64,000 nucleotides of DNA from contig CAYMPV010000025.1 of NCBI GenBank assembly GCA_964392305.1, positions 1 through 64,000 of the forward strand, given 5' to 3'. Both the position numbers and the translations under genes were made by a program. The stretch comes from JACKIC01 sp964392305 (GTDB lineage Bacteria > Planctomycetota > UBA1135 > UBA2386). The notes below the pieces were generated by a model, which worked only from the letters and a program-made list of their open reading frames with translations, was not told the DNA's origin and searched no databases. Shown here piece after piece: positions 23,668-33,060 of the stretch (its first letter is position 1; each line of letters opens with the position of its first letter).

Positions 23668-24738
23668 GTGCATCGCCTGTTCGCAGTCCTGATCGTCGTC
23701 GCGCTCGTGGCGCTGACCCTGCTGCTCGCGGGTGTGCCGCGCGACGCGTTCCCGATGTCACCTTCGTCCACTCGGGACCTCGAACCTGCCACCGCGGTCG
23801 AGGGGCTGCTGGTCGCCGCGCAACCTGCCGAAGCCCTCGAACCTGCCGGAACGGCGCCCACCCGCGAGCCGGTCGCGCCACCCGCGCCCCAAGTGTCTGT
23901 CGTCGCGACCGGGCTCACCTTCCTGATGACGGGTGCGCCAGCAGAAGAACTGCACGGCATCGCCTTCGTGCGCCGCAAGGACGGCAGCACGACCGAACTG
24001 CCGTTCGCAGGCGGCCGGTTCTCGGTGGACGAACGCCGCACGCTCGACGGCGTGTCACTGCGCGCGCCCGGCTTCGCGATCGCCTGGCCCAGACTCGAAG
24101 GCGTCGAGGGAACCGCCGAGGTGACGATGCAGCGGGCCGGGGTGGTCCGTGTGCGGCTGACGGATGCGGAGGGTCGGCCGCTGGCCCATCGCGCGGTCGG
24201 AGCCCTCTTCCAGGGACCTTCGCAGAAGGGAACTTCGTACACGGCGCCCCCGGGGGTTGGCTACCAGGCCAATGCGCGCGGCGTCACCGGCGCCGACGGT
24301 GTGGTGAGGATCGAGCACGTGTTGCCGGGCACGCACGACGTCTTCGCCGCGCGCGTCGCCGAATGGCAGCCCGTGCAGCAACATTGCGTCGTCGTGCGCG
24401 CGGGCGAAGTCACCACCTGCGAACTCGTCTCCCAGGCCCTGCCAACGTCGCTCTACGGTGGTTTCCGTTTCGCGCGCAGCGCGGCGCCGATGCTCTCGGG
24501 CTTCGAGAACGACGTGCACAGCCACATCTTCGCGAGCAGCAACGGTCGTCAATACATGCTCAACTTCGTCGGCGACGAGGTGCGGTGCATCGTGAAGGGC
24601 ATGCCAGGCGATCTCGTGACCGGCAGTATCGTGCCGATCGACTACTCCGGTGGCGGGCAGCAGCTCCCGCCGGTCTCGGCGCCGATCACGGTCACGGTCG
24701 GCGCGGTCGTCGACTGGCGCCCGATCTGGGTGCGCTGA
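23668..24738 (+). CDS. Membrane-anchored or secreted Ig-like protein of unknown function
   Basis: 356 residues from a GTG at 23668. Residues 1-22 are a strongly hydrophobic signal or anchor; a Pro/Glu/Ala-rich linker follows to about 75, the same architecture as the protein at 18161-20185. The body is beta-rich, with one probable carboxypeptidase-regulatory-like domain at about 150-230 (VRVRLTDAEGRPLAHRAVG, later GADGVVRIEHVLPG). The C-terminal 100 residues are not recognised. No catalytic motif is seen. It is divergent from the lut run and probably extracytoplasmic. The name is based on fold impression only. Confidence 0.5.
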   Translation: MHRLFAVLIVVALVALTLLLAGVPRDAFPMSPSSTRDLEPATAVEGLLVAAQPAEALEPAGTAPTREPVAPPAPQVSVVATGLTFLMTGAPAEELHGIAFVRRKDGSTTELPFAGGRFSVDERRTLDGVSLRAPGFAIAWPRLEGVEGTAEVTMQRAGVVRVRLTDAEGRPLAHRAVGALFQGPSQKGTSYTAPPGVGYQANARGVTGADGVVRIEHVLPGTHDVFAARVAEWQPVQQHCVVVRAGEVTTCELVSQALPTSLYGGFRFARSAAPMLSGFENDVHSHIFASSNGRQYMLNFVGDEVRCIVKGMPGDLVTGSIVPIDYSGGGQQLPPVSAPITVTVGAVVDWRPIWVR

Positions 24739-24784
24739 GCAGCCCAGGCCACTGGCGCCGCTGTCCGCCCTGTCGTGGGACGGC

Positions 24785-24790
24785 TACCTT
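24785..24790 (+). promoter_or_regulatory. Putative -10 hexamer TACCTT, 6 nt before the start at 24797
   Basis: GC-TACCTT lies only 6 nt from the ATG, so the predicted transcript begins at the start codon. It is the tightest of the leaderless-type candidates here. Confidence 0.45.
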
Positions 24791-24796
24791 GTGGCG

Positions 24797-26836
24797 ATGC
24801 GCTGCGCCACGTCGCGAATTCCGGTCGCGTTCTCGCTGCTGTCCTTGTCACTGCCGAGCGCGCTGACGGCCCAGTCGACCGTCGTGTTGCCGGCGACTGC
24901 TGCGGCGCAAGAGCAACCCGGCTCGCTGCCGGTGCCGTGGAACGGTGTCGCACCACAGTCGCAGTCGATCTACCACGCGTCGATGTTCATCGCCGCAGGC
25001 ATCGACCACCCGATCACGATCACCGGCATGCGCTGGCGCGCCGACGGTGGCTACGCGCGCGGCCAATCCGCGACTCTGCAGGCGACGATCGCCCTGGCGT
25101 CGACGCCGGTCGCGCCGCCGCACTGGTACTGGGCCGACAATCGCGGCGACGACTTCGCGGTCGTGCACAACGGCGCGGTGACGATCGCACCGACGACCGG
25201 CACGAGCCCCAACCAATGGGCCGTGGCGAGCCCGATCACCCCGTTCGTCTACGATCCGTTCACGGGAGGACACCTGCTCGTCGAGGTGGCTTGCAGCGGC
25301 GCCGCGAGCGTGCCCCTCGATGCCGCGTCGGCGCCGACGACGGGCACCCTGCACACGCTGACGCCGAACCCGCAGCAGGCGTCGGTCTACACGCCGCGCG
25401 TGCCCGTGCTCGAGTTGACGTATACGCCGACGTTCCCCTTGCTCGCCCGCTTCGCGACCACGAGCACGGCTGGTCCCTCGCCGCTGCAAGTGACGTTCAC
25501 GGATCGTTCGTTCTGCGCCGATCCCGCGGGCATCCAGTCGTGGCGGTGGGACCTCGACGGGGACGGGCTCGTCGACTCGACGCTGCAGAACCCGACGTTC
25601 ACCTACGCGACGTGCGGGGACTTCACCGCGACGCTGACCGTGACCGACGCCCAGAACCGCACGCACACCGCTGCGCCGGTGCCGATCACCGTCGATCCGC
25701 TGCAGGCCGGGTTCTACGCGTCGCCCGTCTTCGGCAACGCGCCGCTGACGGTGACGTTCACCGACACGTCGTTGCCGACGCCGAACGTGTGGGCGTGGGA
25801 CTTCGACGGCGACGGCGTGCCCGAATCGACCGCGCCGAACCCGACCTGGACGTTCGCTGCCGGCCTGCACGAGGTGCGCCTCACCGTGGTCTATGGTTGC
25901 CGCGCTTCGACCGTCACGCACAACGTCGCCGCTGGACGCGTGCTGCAGGGGCCGACGACGTTGCCGGGAGTCGGCATGGCCGTCGGTTCGCTGATGATGA
26001 TGGACGTGCAGGTGAACGCTCCGGACGGCATCGACCTGCTTGGCTTCGACACCAACATGCCCGGGTGCTGCGCGCCGCAGGCGCGGCTCTGGGTCATGGT
26101 CACGCCGGGCAGCTACGTGGGCGCTGCCAACGACTCCAGCCTGTGGCGCATCGGCGCGTCGGGTGTCGCCGTTGCCTACCAGAACCGCGTGGTCTTCGAC
26201 CGGCCGCTGCACCTCGCTCAGGGCGGCTTCGGTCTCGCGCTCGGCATGACCGCGCCGCCCGGCACGCAGGCGCTGATCGTCTACACCGCGAATCCGAGCA
26301 CGTTCGGCAACAACGACCTCACGGTCGCGTCGGGGCTCTACCAGGTCGCGGCGTTCAGCGGCGGCATCGCCGCGGGCCTCGACGGTTCGTTCGTCTACAC
26401 GCGCAGCGGTCTCGACCTGACTGGCGGTTTCGGTTTCTTCGCCGCGGGCTGCCCGACCACCGCGGGTCCGTCGCACATCGCATCGAGCGACGGCTTCGGA
26501 CCTCGTCTGGGCCGCACGCTGGTCACCGAACTGAGCAACGTGCCGGTGTCGAGTCCGGGCATCTTCGCGGTCATCGGCCTGGATCGTTCTTCGACGGTGC
26601 TCGGACCGTTGCCGCTGGATCTGTCGCCATACGGCATGCCGGGCTGCCAGCTGCATGTGCGCGACGACGTCGTGCGCTTCCACGGCGGCGCGACCTCGTT
26701 CTCGATGGCGATCCCCAATGCGCCGTACCTGCTCGGGCTGGGCTTCTATCAGCAGGCGGTGATCCTCGACCCGCTGCTGAACAATGCCGCGCGCGCGGCG
26801 ATCTCGGATGCGGCGGCGGCGGTCATCGGGCTCTGA
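24797..26836 (+). CDS. Secreted two-PKD-domain protein with planctomycetal C-terminal module
   Basis: 679 residues; the ATG at 24797 gives a signal peptide ending near LTAQ (24). An N-terminal beta-rich domain (about 30-210) is followed by two PKD domains (about 214-305 and 306-395), each with the W.W DfDGDG signature (RWDLDGDG; AWDFDGDG) that often binds Ca. A further beta domain leads to a C-terminal module from about 543 with FFAAGCP, LGPLPLDLSPYGMPGC and GFYQQAVILDP. The protein at 36691-38829 has the same order and C-terminal module. Probably surface or extracellular. Function unknown. Confidence 0.75.
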   Translation: MRCATSRIPVAFSLLSLSLPSALTAQSTVVLPATAAAQEQPGSLPVPWNGVAPQSQSIYHASMFIAAGIDHPITITGMRWRADGGYARGQSATLQATIALASTPVAPPHWYWADNRGDDFAVVHNGAVTIAPTTGTSPNQWAVASPITPFVYDPFTGGHLLVEVACSGAASVPLDAASAPTTGTLHTLTPNPQQASVYTPRVPVLELTYTPTFPLLARFATTSTAGPSPLQVTFTDRSFCADPAGIQSWRWDLDGDGLVDSTLQNPTFTYATCGDFTATLTVTDAQNRTHTAAPVPITVDPLQAGFYASPVFGNAPLTVTFTDTSLPTPNVWAWDFDGDGVPESTAPNPTWTFAAGLHEVRLTVVYGCRASTVTHNVAAGRVLQGPTTLPGVGMAVGSLMMMDVQVNAPDGIDLLGFDTNMPGCCAPQARLWVMVTPGSYVGAANDSSLWRIGASGVAVAYQNRVVFDRPLHLAQGGFGLALGMTAPPGTQALIVYTANPSTFGNNDLTVASGLYQVAAFSGGIAAGLDGSFVYTRSGLDLTGGFGFFAAGCPTTAGPSHIASSDGFGPRLGRTLVTELSNVPVSSPGIFAVIGLDRSSTVLGPLPLDLSPYGMPGCQLHVRDDVVRFHGGATSFSMAIPNAPYLLGLGFYQQAVILDPLLNNAARAAISDAAAAVIGL

Positions 26837-26869
26837 GAAGAGGTGATTCTGCGGAGTTCGCACAGCACC

Positions 26870-26896
26870 GGAACCGAACGCGGAGTTCGCCGTTCC
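26870..26896. terminator. Nested imperfect hairpin after the PKD gene, with flanking direct repeats
   Basis: GGAAC and GAAC pair with GTTC and GTTCC around a GCGGA loop, 33 bp past the stop. An 11-bp direct repeat (GCGGAGTTCGC) occurs at 26851-26861 and 26880-26890. No T tract. Could be a weak terminator or a binding site. Confidence 0.25.
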
Positions 26897-26925
26897 GCGC
26901 GCGGTCTTCGGCCGTCGCCCTCGCG

Positions 26926-26931
26926 TACCGT
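26926..26931 (+). promoter_or_regulatory. Putative -10 hexamer TACCGT for the LamG gene
   Basis: TACCGT lies 24 nt before the ATG at 26956, with a GGAG ribosome site between, so a short leadered transcript is predicted. Confidence 0.3.
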
Positions 26932-26955
26932 CCCGCTCGTTCTCCGGAGCCAGTC

Positions 26956-27729
26956 ATGAAACACGCGCCCGCCCTCGGGCTGCTCACCCTCGCAGCCGTC
27001 CCCCTGCTCACGATCGTCAGCCCCGCGGGGCTGGAAGAACCCGGATGCGTCGCGCACTGGCGCTTCACCAACGGGGCCAAGGGCGTCGCTTCCGGCCAGG
27101 ACCAGGTGATGTTCGACGTGTCCGGAAACGATCAGAACGGGCTCGCGGTCGGCGGCCCCGTGTTCCAACGCGTCGAGAGCGATCGCTTCGGCCTCGGCCT
27201 GCAGTTCACCGACGACCGCCAGCGCGTGTTCGTGCCCGACGACGCGGCCTTCGCGCTGACCGACAGCCTCACCCTCGAAGCCTGGGTGCGCGTCGACAGC
27301 TACATCGCGTCACCGTCGCGGCTCGGCTACATCGTCTTCCGCGGCGACGATCGCCCGGGCTTCGACCCTTGGTTCCTCGGTGTGCGCGACAGTGGCCAGC
27401 TCGTGTTCTTGATCGCCGACGAACTCAATCGTAACGCCGCGGTCGTCTCACCCGAGCCGTTGCCGCTCGGTCGTCTGGTCCACGTCGCGGGAACGTTCGA
27501 CGGCAGCAGCGGCCAGCTACAGCTGTTCGTCGACGGCGAACGGGTCGCCAGCACCGATACGTCGCTGCGACCCGCCGGCGTGCTCGGCGGCCCCGGCGCG
27601 GGCATCGGCATCGGCAACCTGCAGTCTGGCGGCGATCAGGGATTTCGTGGCCTGATCGGCGAGGTGCGCGTCTGCAGTGCGGCGCTGCCGCCGGAGCGGT
27701 TCCTGATGCGGCGGCGCGTGGTGCGGTGA
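26956..27729 (+). CDS. Secreted LamG/concanavalin-like (Laminin_G_3) domain protein
   Basis: 257 residues; the start has GGAG 6 bp upstream and gives a signal peptide. Nearly the whole mature protein is one LamG_3 jelly roll: CVAHWRF near 30, VFVPDD and LTLEAWVRVDS near 95-115, HVAGTFDGSSGQLQLFVDGERV near 175-196, and FRGLIGEVRVCSAAL near 232-246, the usual end of the domain. It is a likely carbohydrate- or protein-binding exported domain with no catalytic partner in the same chain. It is convergent with the next gene, 22 bp apart. Confidence 0.85.
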   Translation: MKHAPALGLLTLAAVPLLTIVSPAGLEEPGCVAHWRFTNGAKGVASGQDQVMFDVSGNDQNGLAVGGPVFQRVESDRFGLGLQFTDDRQRVFVPDDAAFALTDSLTLEAWVRVDSYIASPSRLGYIVFRGDDRPGFDPWFLGVRDSGQLVFLIADELNRNAAVVSPEPLPLGRLVHVAGTFDGSSGQLQLFVDGERVASTDTSLRPAGVLGGPGAGIGIGNLQSGGDQGFRGLIGEVRVCSAALPPERFLMRRRVVR

Positions 27730-27751
27730 CCGGGCGCGCGGTCACGACGGC

Positions 27752-30055
27752 TCAGCGCCGGCGCTCACGGGTCTGTTCTGCGAGCTGGCGCGCGAGTTCG
27801 ACGACGGTCTCGTCGACGTCGAGCCGGACTTCGTGCAAGTGATCGTCGGCGGGCAGCTTCACGTCCTGTTGCCACAGCTCGACGAAAGCGCCGCGTGGAC
27901 CGCGCATCACGAACTGCAGGTCTGCCGTGTCGTCCTCACTGGGCCGGTATTCGCCATGCAGGTCCAGCAGCGCTAGCGGAGCGCCCTCCCTTCTGACGTA
28001 GATGCCGGGGGGCAGCGACAGTCCCTCGGGCAGCACGAAACGGAGCCGGGCACGCGGCCGGAGCATCACCACTTGCGGCGACTCGCTCGCCGCGATCGAT
28101 GCGGTGCGATGCTGCTCGGCCGCGATCGTGTATCGCGCACCCTCGATGCGTGGCAAGGCGATCCGCCCGCTACCGTCGCCGAAGAACCGGGTCGGCTGCT
28201 TCGCCGTGGCCGACCACAGCTCCGCCCAGGCCTTCGCGGTCGTTCCCTCCCCGCCGTGCACCACGACATCGAACGAAGGCAAGAGGTCGCGCCAGTCGAC
28301 GCGCAGTCGGGCGTCTGTGCTGGCAGCTCCCGCAGGGACCTGCACACCGCGCAGCCGAAAGACCTCGAAGTCGTCGAACGACGCAACGATGTCGTACTTG
28401 CCGGGCCGCAGCCCGTCGACCAGGAACGGTGCCTGGATGACACGGCCCGGCGCGGCACCTTCCTGGGTCGTCAGCACGAGGCGGAGATGGTCCGGCGCGG
28501 TCTTCGCGGCGAACTCGATGCGCAGGCTGCCGCTGCGGGAGCCTTGCAGCACGAGGTCCCGTTCGTCACCCCGGACGGTGAGTTCGTCGCAGAGCAGGCC
28601 TCCCTGCCGGAGCCCAATCGTGCCGGCGCCGATCTCCTGCAGGTCGCGCAGCTCGAAGCGCCCCTGGGCGTCAGCGCGCAGGGTCCACCAGGGCCGGTTC
28701 GCGATGTCGTTGCGCGAGAACTCGAGCCGCGCCGCCGGAACCGGTTCACCGTCGTCGCGCAGCACCCGGCCAGCGATGCGAACCGGCGCGTCGCCGAGCC
28801 GCAGGTCACCGATGTCGATCGTGCCGCGTTGCTCGGCGCCGACATCGATCGCTGCGACCGAGAACGGCGACGCCTGGCCTCGCGGCCCGCTGGTGAACTC
28901 GAAGCGCACCGGTTCGTTCGTGTTGCGCGAGAGGTCGAACAGCGCGTGGAAGTGGCCTTCGCCGTCCGTTCGCAGCACCTCGCTGCTGTAGCCAGTCTGC
29001 CTGAGCTGGAATCCGGGCAGCTGGACGCCGCGCATGGGCGTGTCGTCGACGCCGAGCAGGCGGCCGCGGAGCAGCACCTCGTCGTCGCCGAACACGACGT
29101 CGATCGTCGCGGTCTCGCCGGCGCGCGTGGGGCCCGCGCCGCGATCGCGCAGGGATTCGCGATGCTCGGCGACAAACACGCTCGCGATCAGCTCCAGGTC
29201 GAGGCCGACGTGTGAGAACAACCATCCGTGCTCGGCCGGCTCGCCGAACGCCATTTGCAGGCGGAGATCATCGAAAGGATCGTAGATCGACAGGTTGGCC
29301 AGCTGCGAGGTCGCCCAAGGCTTGCCGGCGGTGTCGACGAGGCGCACGAGCACGCTGCCAGTCGCCGGCAGCTGCAGGCGGACCAACTGCGCAGGCTTGT
29401 CGAAGTAGTCGGCGGGAAGGTAGGTGCGGACCGGCGAACCCGTCAGCGCGCAGACCGCGACGACGAGGTCCGCGGCAGGCCTCGTCAGGATGTGCACCCG
29501 GCCGTCGCTACCGGTACGTGCCTGATGGACCATGTGGCCATCGCTGCGCTTCACCACGGCCACGAACACGTCCGCGAGCGGGCGGCCGTCGATGTCCACG
29601 ACTTCGGCGTAGACGGGTCGGCGCGGCTGCAGGCGCACCGGGATCCTGGTGCCGAGCGGCATGGTCATGCCGGTGTCGGTGCCGTGTGCGGCCACGATCT
29701 GCGCGCGCTCGGGCAGCCCCACCTGCACGCTGCCGTCTTCTGCCGTGCGGTAACGCCTGGCGTAGCGCGTGGCCAGCAGCAGCGGTCGATCTTCGCCGTA
29801 GCGAGCCTGTAGGTACGACTGTGTCTGCACGTCGATCCGGTCCAGGTCGATCACGAACACGTCGGCGCCGGGGACCGGCTTGCGCGACGCGTCGAGCACG
29901 TCGATACGCGCGCCGCCTTCTGCGGCAGCCTGCACCGGGAGCTGCGCAAGCGCGGCGAACGGATCGCTTGTCCACGCCGCGAGGTCGCACTGGGCGCGCG
30001 GCGTGGCGGCGAGCAGAGCGAGGGCTGGTAGCCAGAGCCGCTGCATGGCCGTCAT
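27752..30055 (-). CDS. Exported protein with multiple carboxypeptidase-regulatory-like domains
   Basis: 767 residues (ATG 30055; an in-frame ATG at 30046 keeps GGAAA at better spacing). The signal peptide ends near PRAQ. The mature part is a string of Ig-like beta sandwiches; repeats begin near IDVLDASRKPVPGADVFV (50), VYAEVVDIDGRPLADVFV (147), VLLRGRLLGVDDTPMRGV (325) and VRIAGRVLRDDGEPVPAA (425). Each has the typical T..dG.f.....l turn (AEDGSVQVGL; DAQGRFELRDL). No active-site motif. Similar in kind, not closely in sequence, to the proteins at 18161, 23668 and 31134. Confidence 0.65.
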   Translation of the reverse strand: MTAMQRLWLPALALLAATPRAQCDLAAWTSDPFAALAQLPVQAAAEGGARIDVLDASRKPVPGADVFVIDLDRIDVQTQSYLQARYGEDRPLLLATRYARRYRTAEDGSVQVGLPERAQIVAAHGTDTGMTMPLGTRIPVRLQPRRPVYAEVVDIDGRPLADVFVAVVKRSDGHMVHQARTGSDGRVHILTRPAADLVVAVCALTGSPVRTYLPADYFDKPAQLVRLQLPATGSVLVRLVDTAGKPWATSQLANLSIYDPFDDLRLQMAFGEPAEHGWLFSHVGLDLELIASVFVAEHRESLRDRGAGPTRAGETATIDVVFGDDEVLLRGRLLGVDDTPMRGVQLPGFQLRQTGYSSEVLRTDGEGHFHALFDLSRNTNEPVRFEFTSGPRGQASPFSVAAIDVGAEQRGTIDIGDLRLGDAPVRIAGRVLRDDGEPVPAARLEFSRNDIANRPWWTLRADAQGRFELRDLQEIGAGTIGLRQGGLLCDELTVRGDERDLVLQGSRSGSLRIEFAAKTAPDHLRLVLTTQEGAAPGRVIQAPFLVDGLRPGKYDIVASFDDFEVFRLRGVQVPAGAASTDARLRVDWRDLLPSFDVVVHGGEGTTAKAWAELWSATAKQPTRFFGDGSGRIALPRIEGARYTIAAEQHRTASIAASESPQVVMLRPRARLRFVLPEGLSLPPGIYVRREGAPLALLDLHGEYRPSEDDTADLQFVMRGPRGAFVELWQQDVKLPADDHLHEVRLDVDETVVELARQLAEQTRERRR

Positions 30056-30172
30056 TTTCCAGCGTCCTTTGTCTCAGGGTGCCCTTCCCCAGTGTCCTTT
30101 GCCCGCATCGCCGCAGGATCGATGCGCGCGGGGTGGTCGTCAAGTGCGCCGCGGGGGTTTACACCTTTGGCC

Positions 30173-31069
30173 ATGGAAGTCCGAGCGTGCCTCCTCACGT
30201 GGTTCTTCGTCGTGCCCTTGGCCAGCGCGACGGCGCAGGGCGATCCCCGACCCGACGCGCCCGTCGCGCCCGAACCGCCGCGCCGCATCTCCAAGCAGGC
30301 CTGCGAGACACACCTCGAAGCGATGAAAGAACGCATCCCCGCGGGCTTCTGCGCCGTGATCGAGCCCCCGTTCGTGGTGCTCGGCGACGGCGGTGAACAG
30401 CGCGTGAATGGTTTCGCCACCAGGACCGTGCGCTGGGCCGTGCAGATGTTGCGCAAGGACTTCTTCAAGGACGACCCCGACAAGGTGCTGGAGGTCTGGC
30501 TGTTCGCGGGCAAGGACAGCTACCGCAAACACACGCGCCAGCTGTTCGGCGAGCAGCCCTTCACGCCGTTCGGCTACTACTCGTCGCGCCACGGCGCGCT
30601 GATCATGAACATCGACACCGGCGGCGGCACGCTCGTGCACGAGATCGTGCATCCGTACGTCGAGGCCAACGTCGCGGACTGCCCGGCGTGGATCAACGAG
30701 GGGCTCGGTTCGTTGTTCGAGCAGTCGAAAGAGCGCGAAGGCCACATCGTCGGCCTCACGAACTGGCGCCTCGACGACCTGCAGCGCGCGATCGGCGCCG
30801 AGGAGGCGGTCGCGATCGCCGACCTCGTCGCGACCGACGACGCGCAGTTCTACGGCGACAACTCCGGGCTCAACTACGCGACTGCGCGCTACCTGCTCTA
30901 CTGGCTGCAGGAGCAGGGCAAGCTGCGCGAGTTCTGGAAGGACTGGCTGGCGACGCGCAAGGACGATCCGACGGGTGCGGTGGCGCTGAAGCGTGCGCTC
31001 GGCACGAACGACCTCGCGGCGTTCCAGGCGAAGTGGCAGCGGTGGGTGGCGAAGCTCGAGCGTGATTGA
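30173..31069 (+). CDS. Exported HExxH zinc metallopeptidase-like protein
   Basis: 298 residues from the ATG at 30173, which gives a signal peptide (MEVRACLLTWFFVV, cleavage near ATAQ). The catalytic region GGGTLVH156-E-I-V-H160 followed by INE176-GLGSLFEQ is the gluzincin pattern also seen at 1968-3410, although the two proteins are otherwise dissimilar in length and sequence. A helical C-terminal part (about 215-298) ends in KWQRWVAKLE. Probably a periplasmic peptidase of the DUF1570/MA-like group; substrate unknown. The adjacent gene follows 64 bp downstream with its own promoter candidate. Confidence 0.75.
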   Translation: MEVRACLLTWFFVVPLASATAQGDPRPDAPVAPEPPRRISKQACETHLEAMKERIPAGFCAVIEPPFVVLGDGGEQRVNGFATRTVRWAVQMLRKDFFKDDPDKVLEVWLFAGKDSYRKHTRQLFGEQPFTPFGYYSSRHGALIMNIDTGGGTLVHEIVHPYVEANVADCPAWINEGLGSLFEQSKEREGHIVGLTNWRLDDLQRAIGAEEAVAIADLVATDDAQFYGDNSGLNYATARYLLYWLQEQGKLREFWKDWLATRKDDPTGAVALKRALGTNDLAAFQAKWQRWVAKLERD

Positions 31070-31112
31070 GCAGCGCGCCAAGGACGCGGAGCAGGTATCC
31101 ACGCTCGCGCGT

Positions 31113-31118
31113 TACGCT
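31113..31118 (+). promoter_or_regulatory. Putative -10 hexamer TACGCT for the gene at 31134
   Basis: TACGCT lies 15 nt before the ATG; a very short leader of about 8 nt is predicted. Confidence 0.3.
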
Positions 31119-31133
31119 GCTGAGCCTACTCCG

Positions 31134-32993
31134 ATGCAAAAGCTCTCCGTGGTCGCGGTCCTGGTTGGGCTCCCTTGTGCCGCCACTGGTCAGCAGTCCG
31201 ACGTCGCGCCTGACGCCCCTTCCCTTCGTGACCACGCGTTCGGCGTGGCGCGCCAGCAGGATCGATCGCCCTGGGCGGGCGCCGTCGTCCGCCTGATCTC
31301 GCAACCGTTCCCGGGGTGCCAGGACCGCGACGTGATCGAGGTGGCGGCTGACGAGCGCGGACGCTTCTCTGCGCAGACCCGGAAGGGATGGATCTACTCG
31401 GCCTGGGCTTGTTCGCCAGGGGATGGTGACTGGCGTGTCTCGAAGGTGGTCGACGATGTCGTTCCGCACATGCCGATCGTGCTCGACGAGATCGCGCGTG
31501 AGCCTCGGGTCACCGTGACCGTGCGTGGGCTGGGGCCGTGGACCTCGCCGGGGCCGGTGCGGTTGTGGTGCGCGGGTGGTCTCGATCAGGATCGAGCCCT
31601 GTGGTCAGAGGTGCAGGAAGGCAGCGAGGTGGAACTGCCGCCCATGGGCACACGAGGGCGATGGGTGTTCCTCACCGCGGGCAATGGGCTCGACCTGTTC
31701 GTTCGCCGATTGGACGAGAACGTTCGCGGCGCGGTCGACCTGCTCGTGCCGCCGCCGCTGCGCGTCGCGATCGACGTGCTCGAACCCGACCGCACCCCGG
31801 TGGCCGGGGCGAGGATTCGAGTGCGCTCGCCGGCTGGCGCGTTCCTTCCGGGCGTCACCAACGAGAACGGGCGGCTGTTTGCGACGGTGCCGACGCCTGC
31901 GGCACCCAGCGACCAGGTGCGGCCCCACCTGCCGGTCTGGGCCGAGGCCCCCGGTCATCTCACCGGTCGTCTTTGGAACCACGGGGACCACGCCGCCAAC
32001 CCGGCGGGACCCTGGACGATCTTCGTGCAGTCGAGCCCGCCGTTGACCTGCCTCCTGCAATGGGGTGACGGTGAGCCGATCGCCGGCGCCCCCGTCTGGA
32101 TCAATGGCGTCGAGCAGAGCATCCAGCCTGCCACCAAGGGCGGTGAGCTCGTGGGCATTCCCAACGGCCAGTTCGCGACCGATGGCCATCGCGTGACGGG
32201 CGCCCATGGCGAACTGCCGCTCGACTACGACCCGCGGTTCGCGATCTCGATCGGCGTGCTGATGCCTGCCGTACGAACGCAGCAGCTCAGCTCGCGCCTC
32301 GGCGTCGAGGTGAGCCCACTCGCGCTGATCTGGGCAGGTGACCATTCCGGCCAGCGCGAGTTCGCGGCGCGTATCGATCGACTGCGGCCGGTTCGCGTGC
32401 AGCTGCGTCATCACGATGGCAGTCCCGCGCAGCGGGCCCACGTCCGCCTCGGCGCCGGAGTGTCACCAGGGATCGGTCTCGCCTATGTCGCCGACAATGC
32501 GGGGCGCGTCACGATCCTCTTGCCGGTTTGCGAGGACGTGATGCTCGCAGCGTGGCAGGGCGCGGAAGGGGAGGTGTTCAAGATCGCTGTGCCACCGGGT
32601 GATGATGCAACCGTGTGTGACATCGAGCTGTCTTTTCCCGAGCACGCGGTGCTGCGCGGCACTGTGTACGACCGCGATGGTGCGCCTGCCCCGGGCGTGT
32701 TGGTGCGTCTGGATCATTCCATGCGCGGGCCGCATGGGGCGTGGCAACCGACGGCCGTCACTGGGGAGCGATCCCGTCCCCACGTGACGGCTGTCGGCTA
32801 CCACTATCCCGCGATGGCGCTACCGATGTACCGACGCTCGGTCGTGACGGACGAGAGGGGTGAGTATCACTTCGAGATCCCCAGCCTCGTGTTTCCGCTG
32901 CGCGTCGGCCTGCAGGGGCAGCAGGGCACCGATCTCGTCGACGTCCCGCACGACGATCCCCGGCTCGCCGAGGTTGAGCTGCGAGTGCGATAG
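31134..32993 (+). CDS. Secreted protein of unknown function with Ig-like regulatory repeats
   Basis: 619 residues; the ATG at 31134 starts a short signal peptide (cleavage near ATGQ at about 20). The chain is beta-rich throughout. Two stretches look like carboxypeptidase-regulatory-like domains: LRVAIDVLEPDRTPVAGARI (about 205-225) and AVLRGTVYDRDGAPAPGVLV (about 506-525, followed by TDERGEYHFEIPSL). No enzyme motif is seen. Base and codon use match the neighbours except for somewhat more relaxed G+C. It ends 67 bp from the convergent gene, with an inverted repeat between. Confidence 0.55.
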   Translation: MQKLSVVAVLVGLPCAATGQQSDVAPDAPSLRDHAFGVARQQDRSPWAGAVVRLISQPFPGCQDRDVIEVAADERGRFSAQTRKGWIYSAWACSPGDGDWRVSKVVDDVVPHMPIVLDEIAREPRVTVTVRGLGPWTSPGPVRLWCAGGLDQDRALWSEVQEGSEVELPPMGTRGRWVFLTAGNGLDLFVRRLDENVRGAVDLLVPPPLRVAIDVLEPDRTPVAGARIRVRSPAGAFLPGVTNENGRLFATVPTPAAPSDQVRPHLPVWAEAPGHLTGRLWNHGDHAANPAGPWTIFVQSSPPLTCLLQWGDGEPIAGAPVWINGVEQSIQPATKGGELVGIPNGQFATDGHRVTGAHGELPLDYDPRFAISIGVLMPAVRTQQLSSRLGVEVSPLALIWAGDHSGQREFAARIDRLRPVRVQLRHHDGSPAQRAHVRLGAGVSPGIGLAYVADNAGRVTILLPVCEDVMLAAWQGAEGEVFKIAVPPGDDATVCDIELSFPEHAVLRGTVYDRDGAPAPGVLVRLDHSMRGPHGAWQPTAVTGERSRPHVTAVGYHYPAMALPMYRRSVVTDERGEYHFEIPSLVFPLRVGLQGQQGTDLVDVPHDDPRLAEVELRVR

Positions 32994-33009
32994 GTTGGCG
33001 GTCAGGCAA

Positions 33010-33047
33010 CCGAACGGCAGAGGCGGCAGCAAGCGCTGACCGTTCGG
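33010..33047. terminator. Inverted repeat between convergent genes, candidate bidirectional terminator
   Basis: CCGAACGG at 33010-33017 and CCGTTCGG at 33040-33047 can pair across a 22-nt loop, centred between stops at 32993 and 33061. No T tract. Confidence 0.35.
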
Positions 33048-33060
33048 GCGGGCCGCGACA

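Noticed and set aside
30061..30104. Two GTCCTTTG direct repeats upstream of the gene at 30055
   Set aside because: Only 8 bp and two copies; no symmetry or spacing that would support an operator.
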